64,000 nt of DNA, from assembly GCA_973895155.1 (NCBI GenBank), contig OZ316892.1, forward strand, positions 18,724,001 through 18,788,000, read 5' to 3'. The translations under genes and the position numbers were made by a program. This document shows, in pieces, positions 24,771 through 37,000 of this stretch. The stretch is from Marsupella aquatica (taxonomy: Eukaryota > Marchantiophyta). How positions within the stretch are numbered: the stretch's first letter is position 1; each line of letters starts with the position of its first letter. The notes beneath the pieces are model-generated. The model was given only the letters and a program-made list of their open reading frames with translations, was not told the DNA's origin and ran no database searches.

Positions 24771-25838
24771 CGTGGTCGGTGTGAGCTATGAGGCACCAGT
24801 TCATTCCTCGACCCTAGCCCTCGTCGTGGTGTGAGCTATGGAGGCACTCGTTCATTCCTCAACCCTATATACCACAGAGTACACAGACTTCAAATGACTA
24901 ACATAAATGAGCGCCTAACGAGCTCCATCCAAGATCCAAGATGTCCTCAGAAGCAGCCTCCTCAGGTGTACATGCCTATATATCTGTCCGAACATTTGGC
25001 CAGCGGGCCTACTATTTGACAAAAGTAGCTAGTGGCCTATTATTTCCACTGGCCAACTAGTTGACAAAACTAGCTAGTCGCCTATTATTTCCACCAGCTG
25101 TAGTTATTGAAACTTCACACCTTGCGTGATTTAGCTTATGAGCCATCACTTGCGCATGCGGAATTTCTTTGGTGTCTAGCCTTTCTAGAATATATCTTAA
25201 TCTTTGACTCAATAATTGAAATGGGTGAAGATGTTTTACCTTAAGGACCAAGTTAATATCAAATTTTTGTGTTTACAAACCAATTCTAGATGGATGAAAC
25301 GAGCAAGTTCTGAAGTATCTTATTTATTGCCACTTTTCGGAAACTGTAATCTACTGATGAATTTATTCAGTACATGGTGGAAATTCATATCATATGATCA
25401 ATGATTATGAGTGACTCTGCATATCACTAGCGCACTATGTTTAAGTAGGAAAAGTAATATATCTAGACGGGACATTCCATGACTGTAGCGCACTCTATTT
25501 TCTCCTGTTTTAGGAGGTAGCTGCATATCGTGCGGAATGAATGGCACGTTACATTGATGGCAAATTCGGGAGGGATGATACTCTTCTTGGTAGCCGGGCT
25601 AGCATATTCTTTGGGCCAGCCAATGTGGTAACCAACCGGAGTGGTTCTGTAGGGTACGATGCTAGTTTAATGTGCCTAAGTAAATTAATCTTTTGCATTT
25701 TATAGAATACATGCAATGTCTCCCAAGCATCCTACATAGGCTTCAAAATTTGAAGCCTAAGTGGATTGAAAGCTCTATGACTCAGGCCTACCCTAGAATA
25801 TCTCAAAATATCCTACTACAACAGTTTAGAGCAGTTTA
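24771..25838. other. 5' flank of the transposase gene with a 50 bp duplication
   Basis: GGTGTGAGCTATGAGGCAC (24779) and GGTGTGAGCTATGGAGGCAC (24829) begin two copies of a 50 bp unit that also share GTTCATTCCTC-ACCCT. A second pair, CTAGTGGCCTATTATTTCCA and CTAGTCGCCTATTATTTCCA, sits near 25030 and 25074. No gene is seen. Confidence 0.45.
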
Positions 25839-27300
25839 GGGTACCCAAAACATCATAGAGTACCCTAGAGTTTTCTAGACTACCACAAGATACCCAGAAA
25901 ATATAAAAGTACCCCAATATTACTTAAGACCATAGTAGGGTGCCCACATTATTTTAAAGTACCCCAGAGTCCCCAACACTAAGTACCCATAGTAGGGTAC
26001 CCCAAATGCCTAAGAGTACCCTAGAATACCCCAAAACAGTTCAGAGGAGGATTGGGTACCCCAAACATTTAAAGTACCCCACAGTTTTCTAGAGTACTAC
26101 AAGATACACAAAAAATGTAAGACTACCCTAGGATACCCCAAAACAGTTCATAGGAGATTTGGGTACCCAAAACATCTTAGAGTACCCCAGAGTTTTCTAG
26201 AGTACCACAAGATACCCAAAAGTATTAGAGTACCCCGTGACATTATTTTGGGCTATACTAGGGTGCCCCCATTATCTTAAAGTACCCCAGAGTCCCCAAA
26301 GTCCCCAACACTACCACAGGGTACCCGAAATGCCTAGAGTACCCTAGCATACCCAAAGATAGGATAGTTCAGAGGAGATTTGGGTACCCAAAACATTTTA
26401 GAGTACCCCAGAGTTTTCTAGAGTACCACAAGATACCCAAAAGTATTAGAGTACCCCGTGACATTATTTCGGGCTATACTTGGGTGCCCCCATTATCTTA
26501 AAGTACCCCAGAGTCCCAAAGTCCCCAACACTACCACAGGGTACCCGAAATGCCTAGAGTACCCTAGAATACCCAAAGATAGTTCAGAGGAGATTTGGGT
26601 ACCCAAAACATCTTAGAGTACCCCAGAGTTCTCTAGACTACCATTACCCAACATATGTTATTTAGAGTACCCCGTGACATTACTTTAGACTAGAGGAGGG
26701 TGCCCCCATTATCTTAAAGTACCCCAGAGTCCTGAAAACAAGTACACTACCATAGGGTACCCCAAATGGCTTAGAGTACTCTAGAATACCCCCAAAATAG
26801 TTCAGAGGAGGTTTGGGTACCCAAATCATCTTAGAGTACCCAGAGTTCTCTAGACTACAACAATATATCCAACATATGTTATTTAGGGTACCCCCTAATA
26901 TTACTTTAGACTATAGGAGGGTGCCCGGATTATGTTAAAGTACCCCAGAGTCCCCAACACTACCACAGGGTACTCTAAAATAATGCCTTAGAGTACCCCT
27001 AGATTATGTACCCCAAAATAGTTCAGAGGAGGTTTGGGTACGCAAAACATCTCAGAGCACCCCAGAGTTATGTAGACTACCACAAGATATGCAACATATA
27101 TTAGGAGTACCCCTTGACATTACTTTAGACTATTTATATACAGTAGGGTGCCCCAAGGGGTGCTGCCATTTTCTTAAAGTACCCCAGAGTCCTCAGCACT
27201 AAGACAGGGTACCCGAAATGCCTTAGAGTACCCTACAATACCCCAAAACAGTTTAGAGGAGTTTTGGGTACCCAAAACATGTTAGAGTACACCAGAGATT
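25839..27300. repeat. Satellite-like array, about 215-220 bp unit, rich in GTACCC
   Basis: GGGTACCCAAAACAT or a close variant marks units at 25839, 26054, 26161, 26382, 26597, 26815, 27036 and 27266. Spacings are 215, 107, 221, 215, 218, 221 and 230, so about seven units with one half-unit. Each unit is a higher-order set of AGAGTACCCCAGAGT-type words and contains GTTCAGAGGAGRTTTGGGTACC. It has no coding potential. Confidence 0.85.
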
Positions 27301-28440
27301 AATTTGCCAAAGTCACCTTGTGGTTGTGTGAGGAGTGGCCGGGGGCTCATTAGCAGGTTTTTTGGCCCACACATTTCCAGGTAGCCATGGTTTGTCTATA
27401 TGATGTCATTCAAAACGACCCTCTTTGTTGGCCTACTTTGCATGCACGCTGAACCCAGGACACTAATCAAAATTAATTATTAAAAGTTGCATTGTAGTTG
27501 GGTGAGGGATGGGGCCGGGTGGGGGTTCACCTCAAGATGATATCAACTCCTGTATACCCGTCTAGTTTGATTAAATATATGGAGCTATACATACAAAAGA
27601 AACTTTGACCTTAGCTAGTTTTGTGGCCCACTTATTTCGAGATAGTCAGAGTTTATGTATGATGTGTTTGACATTGACCACCCATTGGATTTGCGTACTT
27701 AGCATGCATCCTGTAATTAATCAGTCAAAGTCATGTTAAGGTTGTGTAAGGTTGGGATATAGCTCAAAATTGTATCAAATCGTGTACACTAAGGTCCAGT
27801 TCGATTATTAGATGTATGTAAGTAGCCAGACACACAAAAGACTAGCCAGGACAATATATTAGCTAGTTTTAGTTTGTGGCCTGCCTATTTCTAGACAATC
27901 ATGGTTTATCTAGGATGTTATTTAGAACCAACCACTCCATTTACCTTCTTGGCATGCACCCTGAAATTAATTAGTCAAAGTCAAGCTGTAGCTGTCTAAA
28001 GTGTGGGGGTTAAACTATTTTCTTAGTCATCAATCCTTTAAACTAAGGTCTACATTGCTTAAAGGCATGTAGCTTGATATACCTAAGACTTGGACATTGT
28101 ATTGATTAGCTAATTTCTTGGCCCACATATTTTTGGATAGTCGTGGTTTCTCTAAATATGATATCGTTTATAAGCAACAACTCTACTTGCCTACGTACTT
28201 GACATGCACCCATAATTAAATTAAGCAAGAAACTCATTATTCAAAGTCAAGTCGTACTTGTGTAAGGGATCATGGGGGTTCAACTCAAAATTGTGTCAAA
28301 TCCTTCCAGTCACCAGGTCCAGTTTCATTACATATAATTATATATCATGTAGTAAGACATACAAGAGAGTTGGACATTAGCTAGTGTTGTGGGGCACATA
28401 TTTCTTGTCATGTATACGTTTAGACAGGGTTAGTACAAGA
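27300..28440. repeat. Second tandem array, about 255 bp unit, strongly diverged
   Basis: GGCCCAC-type words followed by ATTTC lie at 27364, 27625, 27879, 28120 and 28391. Spacings are 261, 254, 241 and 271. Units share GCATGCACCCTGAAATTAATTA-like, GTCAAAGTCAAGTTGTA-like and CTCAAAATTGTATCAAATC-like blocks. The array abuts the GTACCC array directly. Confidence 0.75.
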
Positions 28441-29090
28441 AGGTTTAAGTTTCACACAGGGTTCCAGCACTAAACATATCCTGAAAATACTTTCTCATAT
28501 TAATTTCCAAAGGTTAGGTTGTTCCACCTCTAACTAGATAGAATACTAACATTGTAATATATATATATATAAAATTTCGCAGGACCTGGTTAGGGACCTG
28601 GTCTCACCTTCCCCCATCGACCTAAAGCCTACCAGGACTAATGTGTTGAGCTAGATACCCCATCAATTGATATCTGTGTTCAGATATTTACAGCAATTGC
28701 CACAAATGCAGGAAGAGAAAGCCAGGCATCCAGTTTAGTAACAAAAGAGGGCGATAGGCTAGTACTGCTGGTATTTCTCAGACAGTTAGTTTGTTTTTTA
28801 AGGAGGCGCTCTTGATATGATGATGATAATCGTGCGCTTCTTTTTGTCTATTCTAGTAAATAGATTGAAGTTGAAACTGTACATGAATACAAAACTGTTT
28901 TGGCCATCAGAAACAGTCCACTATCAACACTTAGTCAAATAAAGAACTTTTATAATCCCTCTATGGCTGCCTGCCCACAAATACTGCATCCTTCCCTAGC
29001 TAGATTAAATTTCGAGCTGTGCACTCTATATGTAGGTGCTGAAAGCCCGGCTGAAGGTAGGACCCCCTTGAATTGAATTGCTCATCGTAA
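28441..29090. other. Non-coding interval
   Basis: No gene is seen. A TA microsatellite lies at about 28557-28571. Confidence 0.35.
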
Positions 29091-29091
29091 G

Positions 29092-29156
29092 CCATACATA
29101 AGCAAGCTAAGTACGTACAGCCATATGCAAGCTGTACGTAGCTTGCTTATGTATGG
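29092..29156. other. Near-perfect 26 bp hairpin
   Basis: The left arm 29092-29121 (CCATACATAAGCAAGCTA...) pairs with the right arm 29131-29156 over 26 bp without mismatch. There is a 4 nt bulge (AGTA) in the left arm and a 9 nt loop. It could be a small-RNA precursor, a minimal foldback element or a cruciform. No protein gene is close. Confidence 0.6.
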
Positions 29157-29609
29157 GGATTCCCTAGACTAGACAAAACAATGTACACTCGGTAGATCTT
29201 TGGGCCTGGAGGGAGCCAAATGAAAGGAGAGGGGCTCGATCTAGGGAGTTCCTACAGTTCTTCTGATCAAATCAGATTTGGATCCATGGTATGTTCAGGG
29301 TGTGGTATACACAATAGGATTTGATTTGATTGGATTGGAATTTGTTTTACCTATGTAAAATCAGAGCACCTTAATAGTTTTAGATCTGATTATCTTTAAA
29401 CATGGCAGCAATTGCACATGCAGAAATGTGATTGCTGTGAGTGGGGTGCGTGTGCATTATTTTCTACTCACCTGCCTCCAAATTATTGTTCATACAGGAC
29501 CTAATAGTTTGGCTTGTCTGAATTGGTCATTAATATATAGTGCGCGCGCATGATTTGGGTTCAAATTCTTTTACATACATGGGATTGCATTATTGGTTAA
29601 ATATTGGTG

Positions 29610-29965
29610 TACCGAATGTCTGAATGGTTATTAATAGTGTGGTTTGGGTTCACTATTGGTTCAACGTTGGATGTGGGTCTGGTCATTAATATATAGTGAC
29701 TGTGCATGATCTGGGTTAGAATTCTTTCAGATACAGCGCGCGGGTAGTGTTTAGATTTAATTAATGGTCGTGAAGAGTGTGGTTTGGATGTGGTTCTGTA
29801 TTCGATGTGGTCATTAAGAGTGTGGTTTGGGTTCACTATTGGTTCAGCATTGGATGTGGTTCTGTATTGGATCGATGTGGTTCCGTATTAGATGTGGTCA
29901 TTAAGAGTGTGGTTTGGGTTCACTATTAGTTCAGCATTGGATGTGGTTCAGTATTGGATGTGCGC
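29610..29965 (+). repeat. GTGTGGTTTGGGTTCACTATT minisatellite region
   Basis: GTGTGGTTTGGGTTCACTAT occurs at about 29637, 29820 and 29907. TTGGATGTGG-type words are interspersed, and GATTTGGGTT / GATCTGGGTT variants occur around 29550 and 29708. Confidence 0.6.
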
Positions 29966-30452
29966 ATGATTGGAGGCGTCGACACAATTCAAAGATTTGC
30001 TTTCAACAAACAATTTCATACCAAACAATTTCACACCAAGAGAACTCAGGCCACCATGAATTAATTACGCAATCGCTTTCATCAGCAGCGTGGTTCATGA
30101 GGTGGCAATCATCATAGTTCACGGAACATTGGGTAAGGGCCCCTCCCCAATGTCCCAAGACAATTGGTTCAAACAAATCAGAAAAGATCAACAACACACC
30201 CACCACTGCACATGTGAATCCGCGGCTCCACATGTACAGCTAAGAAGAAGAAAAAATAAAGATCAAGCTCGGGTTTAATCGATCAGTGTACTCAGCACAC
30301 AAAAGCAGTGTCCCCGACACATCAATTGGGACTTCAGATCAATTCGGTCTCAAGTCATGATATTACAAGTACAGGTGACGTGAATTGTTTAATGTGCAAG
30401 TTCATTGATTATATGAATTCTCCAATATGAAAGATCGACGTACTCAACCAGT

Positions 30453-30910
30453 CCTGCAATCCAGAGAGTATAAAAGTTAGTAGAAATCAATAACAAAAGG
30501 TAATGTTGAAGGCGTGAAGTAAAGTTCTCAACAACTTACGAGGACGGAGTGCAGGCTACCCGTATGCATACTGAACCCCGGTACTCGATCAGCCTGCAAC
30601 TCAGAACCAGAGAGGGTGAAGGTTAGCACAAGTCAGTAATGAAGAACAACAAAAACATACAATACAGTTCTCCACAACTTACAAGTAAGCATGGAGTGCA
30701 GCTGCCGGCCTGCCTGATGAGTATTCAGCCTGTACGTGGACAAAAAATCAGAGCAGAACGAATGTACAAATTAGTAAGTCATTAAAGAGGAATTGTCAAG
30801 GGATGCATGCGCAGTATCTCAACAATGTACTTACTCATAAAGATGGCGCGGCGCGTCGGCGTGGCTGGCTGCGCCAGTTCGATCACACCATAAACAATAG
30901 GTTCACGTAC
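30453..30910 (-). other. Spliced minus-strand transcript candidate with tandem mini-exons
   Basis: Read on the minus strand, three introns of about 86-106 bp follow one another, each with GTAAGT donors and CAG acceptors. Introns are 30834-30730, 30682-30594 and 30539-30454. Branch-point-like ACTAAT, GCTAAC and TACTAAC words sit 30-45 nt before the acceptors. They define mini-exons 30729-30683 (47 nt) and 30593-30540 (54 nt), which are similar to each other (both start GCTGA and contain CTGCACTCC), a GC-rich exon ending at 30835 and a downstream exon starting at 30453. The unit period is about 130-145 bp. The mini-exons have short open frames but no recognised protein, so the product may be a non-coding RNA. 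Confidence 0.5.
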
Positions 30911-32140
30911 CTTTGTAGACCAGGGGACCAAAATGGTTGAACTATGAGCACATGAACGGGCAGGCAGAGAGCCAATATATCTTCATGTGAGCACTGAAGT
31001 TTGAGCCAACGTAAACTACCTATGAGAGCATCCACAATCACCATTTGTAGCAAACAAGATCGAATGATCTACGCCAAATGCCAAATATATGATCTGCGCC
31101 ACATTCGGGAATGGAGCCCATTAACAATATCTGATTACATGGAGACAAATTAAAATAAACCAAGTAGCAAAATCGAGCACTCATAGATCATACCTTCGAT
31201 ACATGTATAGGCGTAAGTGTCAAGAAACAAGGTTTGGATATATAGAAGGTTATAGTGGCTGGCCAGCCGTGAATGGATGGATCTTAGAAGGGGTTGGATT
31301 GGAAGGGATGCAGCGAGCTAGGCAAGGAAAGGGATGCAGCGGGCTAGGCAAGGAATAGGAAAGGAAAGGGCTGCGCTCAATTCCATCTTGTAGAGCACCT
31401 GCCTGTACTCATACTTCTGCATACATTTTTCAATGTCAAGCAAACACAAAGAATTAGTAAGATTGATATATACAATGCTTTAATTCTAAGTGACTACAAT
31501 TGAAACAAGCAATTGATCGTAAGACTACATGCAGTCAACAACTCATATCCCAGCTGCGAAGAGCTTAGTCTCGCCTTCTGTCTTGTTAAAAGCATTTCAC
31601 CTCAATGCTATTCTCAACACTCAGAGACAGGAATTGAAATGAAAGATGGAAATGTGACTGCCTGGCCTTTCGGTAGATATGGGTAGATATGGGCCCATTC
31701 ATCTTGTCTTCTTCTCCTCATTTTAGCGGGAATGAGGGCAGGCAATTTGCGTAGAATTAGCTATGTGGCTCCTCAGCTATGTGGCTCCTCACCTAACCTA
31801 GATAGACAGCGGGAAATTTGACTATAAGAATAATTAAATATTAAACTACTATGTACGTGGATATTTTTGTACCATTGGATTGTCTCATTGGATATATTGA
31901 GCACGAAGACTCCTTGATTAGTTCCCCATGTGGTTTGTGGTCAACCGATACTATCTACTAAGTACAACTGCATGTGATACAAGTGTGCGATCTTTCACTA
32001 AAAAATTATATTAGCTACAGTTTAAATTATCTTGTTTCTAACTCATTCAAGAGAGAATTTACAACAACATGCATATTGCCTTTATTCTGGTCATGGATCC
32101 TGCCGCTGCCTTTAGTTTTGTCATCACAGTTTCTTAGGTC
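30911..32140. other. Non-coding interval with a short GC minisatellite
   Basis: GGGATGCAGCGRGCTAGGCAAGGAA is tandemly duplicated near 31306-31352. Otherwise the interval is AT-rich and no gene is seen. Confidence 0.35.
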
Positions 32141-33770
32141 ATTGACAAAAATGGAACAGTAATTGAATTGTCCCATTATAGTCAGCAAGAACTTAGCCAG
32201 AATTTTAGTACAAATCATTGACAAAAGAGCACAATAATGAAGTTGTCTCATCATACTTACATAAAACCTACTGTAGCCAGAATTTTAGCCCTCCTTCTCG
32301 TCACATTTCTAGAGACTATTATGATCCTTCGCTCCCGTACCATTGCTGGTTTCTACGATCCTCCCCACTACAGCTGTATGTGGTGGGGTCCCAAATGTGT
32401 ATTGCCTAGCTACCATCCATCAACTTACCTGTTGTTATTATTGAAATTACACTTGACATAAAATCCAAAAGAATCCATATTAACCAGCGCCAAAATTGTG
32501 CACAGAGTCTTAATTTAATTAATATCATTTGAACAATAACACAAAGTATTGATTTATATTTGGAGCAAGAAACAAGCTATTGGTAGCAAGAGCCATTAAT
32601 GTATTTCCGTAGGCAAACTTACCATATTCTTGTCACTCCAATTTGGAAACGCTTACATATATACAAATTAAATTTTGGCCTAGAACGGCCAAACAGAAAA
32701 TTAAAACAAAATGTTGTAAATGTTGGGCAATATACTCTAATGTCTTCAACACTTCAAGATTCATTATATTTCCAAATAAGTGAAGCGCAGAAGCCTCATA
32801 TATTACAAGCTAAAGATAATTTTTATTATAACCTGCAAAGCCAGATTGATGGAACCTGCAAAGCAAGTCTCATGTTTGAATATCATATGTTACACCTGGT
32901 GATTTTAAAAACATGTTATGTAAGGTGCACACAATTAGAGATTGACGTCTCACATAGAGGAAAAATAAAACCATATTTTAAAATTATTTTCCAGAGAACC
33001 AAGATAAGAAAAATTAGCAAGGAAATACTATTTATAGGGACCACAAATATTATTCCAATCAACCACTTTTGCTTCTGGAGAAGAGCAATGTAATATTAAT
33101 ATCCACTCCAAATATATTACCCTACTGGAAACGCTATATACAAGAGTACTTCTAAGCTAGTATACAAGAGTACGTGGCTTTCATAATTCAACTAGTGACT
33201 GACAAGTCATCTTAATATTTTACCCAGGAAATTAACAAATAAATCTAAATCTGCCCCGTTCCTAGAGGCTCCTATGATACCCCCCACCACAGATTCCTCA
33301 ATTTGTATTGTTCCTCCCCACCACAGTTGCTTGCGATGGTGGTGTCAGATGTAGTGGTCACATATTGACAAATGAGAACACTAAATAAATAAAATTGTGT
33401 ACGGACAGTGATTGACTGTATATATTATAGTAATTAAACTGTGTCACTGTAGGCCGTGAATTATGTAGTGGTCACATATTGACAAACGAGAACACTAATT
33501 AATTAAATTGTGTACAGTGATTGACAAAATATACAGTATAGTAATTAAATCGTGTCACTGTAGGCGTGAGTTATTTTAGCGCTCCTTCTTGTCAAGTTCC
33601 TAGATATGTGCTCCTCTTTCCTAGAGCTGCATGGGACACTGTGGACTCTAGACAAAAGATCGAGCGTAGTAAATAAATTCTATCATTGTCGGGCATGAAT
33701 TATTTTAGCATTCCTTCCTGTCAGGTTCCTAGATGCTCCTTTCCCCACAGCTGCATGGGACACTGTGGAC
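32140..33770. repeat. Diverged tandem and dispersed repeat units upstream of gene B
   Basis: Related blocks recur in this region. ATTTTAGC-CTCCTTCT-GTCA words lie at about 32283, 33571 and 33703. TAGTGGTCACATATTGACAAA occurs twice, at about 33352 and 33464. GCTGCATGGGACACTGTGGACTC also occurs twice, at about 33627 and 33749. A 164-codon ORF at 32599-33093 is AT-driven and was not accepted. Confidence 0.6.
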
Positions 33771-34056
33771 TCTTGGGCGCGAGCCGAGCGGCATGTTCAA
33801 AAAAATTCAAAAAATTCAAAAGACTTTGAAATTGATTCTGAGGCGGGGAAGTTCGGGCACTCCTCTGTTTGGGAACTTCTTTGTTAGTTATGGCAAGGAG
33901 AAGTTTGGGCATTTTTATGTTAGTGGTACTTACATGGACCATGTGTTGTCACATCATTTTATCGACCATAAGCAATCCGCGATCGATCCCTCTTGGCAGA
34001 CAGTACTAGATTTACAAAGCTCTTCAACATTAGGCTGAATCTCTTCCACAGGAACC

Positions 34057-37000
34057 ATGGCTGCTTGGTACGACATTAGTTCTCAGGAATTATGTGACCA
34101 CATTGCCATATGTCTGAACACAACGATGTACAATGAGGCAATAATCAGCAACCACATCTCGGGAGATAGCTTCTTCTACATGACGACTCCCACTGAGTGG
34201 ACGATGTTCTATGAATGTGTGGGCATCAAATCATTTCCGCACAAGATGATGTTGAGTAAATGGTTGGGCGAATGCAAACGAATGAACGCCATTGTCACAG
34301 AACCCACAAAGCTAGGACCGACGCAAGCACCATTGCAGAAATCACAGTGTAGTGATGTACGACTGCCAAGTCAACCAGAGGTTGGAGATAGTCTTAGGAA
34401 ATTTGATCAAAGCTCCTCGACCTCTCGCTCGACCTCTAATCCACTCTGTGTTGCAGCGCCAACTAAGGTCAGTTTGTGACCTCATATCTCTTGTTCAATA
34501 TGGAGTATGCCGATAGCATGTTTGGGTTACATAGGGTCGACATTTTGATAGTACATTCAATCAATGGCTCACTTGGGTTGCGCCCCTAAATTTTGTTGTT
34601 ATTATTTGGATTTGTAGAGATTTTATCCAGCTCCCGAGGAGATCTTCAAGCCAGGAGGACGCCAAATGCTAGCGGCTCAACATGGAGATGCACACAAGGC
34701 CCATCTTCAGAATTATAGGACTGTCCGAAGCTGGTTTGCTGCATATGCCACAAATGCAGAGATCTATTCATATATGGATGCAGATTACAAAAATGACACT
34801 CGAGTCAAAGAGAGCTGTAGAGCATACGCCAAGACTAAGATGAATGAACTTGTGCCTCTGCCATTTGTGTGTCCCACCACAGGAGCTAAGCATGAGATGC
34901 CTTGGACAGAAGATTTTCTTTTTGAGGTGATATTAAACAGGAAGCATGAATGGAGGAAAACAGTCAGCAAAAAGAAAGAAGGTACGGTTATGTTCCAGTT
35001 GATGAGTTGAAAAATCATTAGTCTCTAAAATGTTTCAATCTGTTCTTTATTTTGCCCCATTAATTTCATATGCCATGTATTGTATATTAGTGGTAGCCTC
35101 GACCCATCTAATCTAACTTACAGTCCTTGCCAATTCCAGATGCAATTCCTCGTGGTCTGAAACGAGAGATAGTGACCCGAGAGCTCAATGAGTTTGAGAA
35201 ATTGGCAAAACTAGACACTGATGAGCTTGTGTGCATTGAATATTGCAAAAAATACCCAGAGTTTTATGTTCAATTTGTTTCACATACTCTGAAACCTGAC
35301 TTGGCACAACTGCAATCTAGAGAGTCACAGTTGCAATTAGGAGATGATGGAAATCCACGAGTCAATGACCAGATTGGAGGTATGGTATTTGGCCGTGGAA
35401 CGATCCACACAGTCCATGACATCAAGTCTGTGAGATGTTACAAGGTTAAGTTCATTCAATTTTCGATCCCAAAACCATCAGAAAAAAGACCTGCCCTGTG
35501 GGTGCCAGGAATGACCCTAACAGGCCTTCAGCATTTCCAAGTCCATCAATTAAAGAGGTGAGAACTCTATGTGATGTCTATTCCCCTTGTCCCTTGCGTA
35601 GCTATATATATGATTGTTCATACCGGTTCATCTATTGTAGCCAATATATGTTGGGTATGCAGCTGTGCATGGCTTTCCATGTACTATATAATCAGGTTAC
35701 TGGCCGACTCTCCTTTCTACTTCATTTGAAATCTAGTTCCAATGTAGTTCGTCACCGCTATCTACATGCAAGCTAGGTAGACATTCTGGGCAGCCCTTGT
35801 TATAGAATTTGATTTTAGCCCTATATATAGTCCTGAATATCTATGTACGTTTTGTGTTTATTATATACAGGGCATGACCATTTTCATTCCACGTTCCTAT
35901 TGTACCATGTCACCAAACCTAGCCACTCTAGTGTGGCCAGGATGGCACACCTTCTATAGCACATGGACTGAAGGAGGCTGGCCTGAAGAGGCCACGGATG
36001 GTGGGCAGTTGCAGCCTCCTCACACACAGAAGAGCCAATCTTTGGGATCAAATGGCCAGAGGGAAAGAAGCTTGGAGTTTGTATCACCAATCCCATCCCA
36101 ATGTCAATCTTTACAGCTTGGAGAAGCTCAGAAGTCGATTGAGCCAAAAGTGGACCCTGGTACACAGGATACTCAAGACAGTGATGAACTTTTGGATTCC
36201 AGAAATACTGAGTTGCTGGATCCTGATTATTTCAGCCAAGGAGTAGAATCCTCTTCAGAAACTTGTCACTTGTCACTTGATTTGTTCAGGAACAATGACA
36301 AAGACAACACCAGCTGCCCAATTGAATCTCGCTCTACCAAAGATTCAGATACTTTTACCAATAAGGAGGATGATGCGCCTTTGCAGGTTTGTGGCTCAAT
36401 TAATTTGTATCAACCGTACTGGACATTGGTACTGGACATGGTACTTACTAGAAGATCGATCAATGTCTGAAAATATTAATTGTTGCTTTCAAATTGGATT
36501 CAATCTATTGTTCACAGTCGATCATTTAATTAATATTTATATGGCAGGTAAAGAGACAGAAGATTGAGGAGCCTACTCCATCAGTACCGATTGAGGAGCT
36601 TCCTTTACCAGTAGCATCTGACAAACTACCACTGGTCCAGGTATCATATTGTCTAAGGCGGCCTTACATCTTGTCATTTAATTGCATGTTGAGTATAATA
36701 TATCAATTCAGTCTATCCTATGATATAGTTCTTGTATATCTGAGCTATATATGAGCAGCCCACTTTAATTCCAACTTTCTTGCTCTTTACTAGTTTTGAG
36801 AGACGCTCGATCTGGTTTGGTGGTCCCTATCACCCGAGTTCTGTTATGCACAAGCGTTAGTGGGAATATATAATCTCTGATGGCTTCTTCCTAGCTAAGT
36901 ATCAATATTAATGGCTTAGGTTTGTAGACATGTGATGCCCAGATTTATTGTACAATGACCATATTATTGTAAATCAGGTTGAAGCTAGATTTATTGATCT

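Noticed and set aside
32599-33093. 164-codon plus-strand ORF
   Set aside because: AT-driven composition, no domain, no start context, and it lies in a degenerate repeat field.
33733-34038. 101-codon ORF just before gene B
   Set aside because: Lies in the repeat field and likely 5' UTR; gene B has a good ATG context at 34057 and no homology block is found upstream in gene A.
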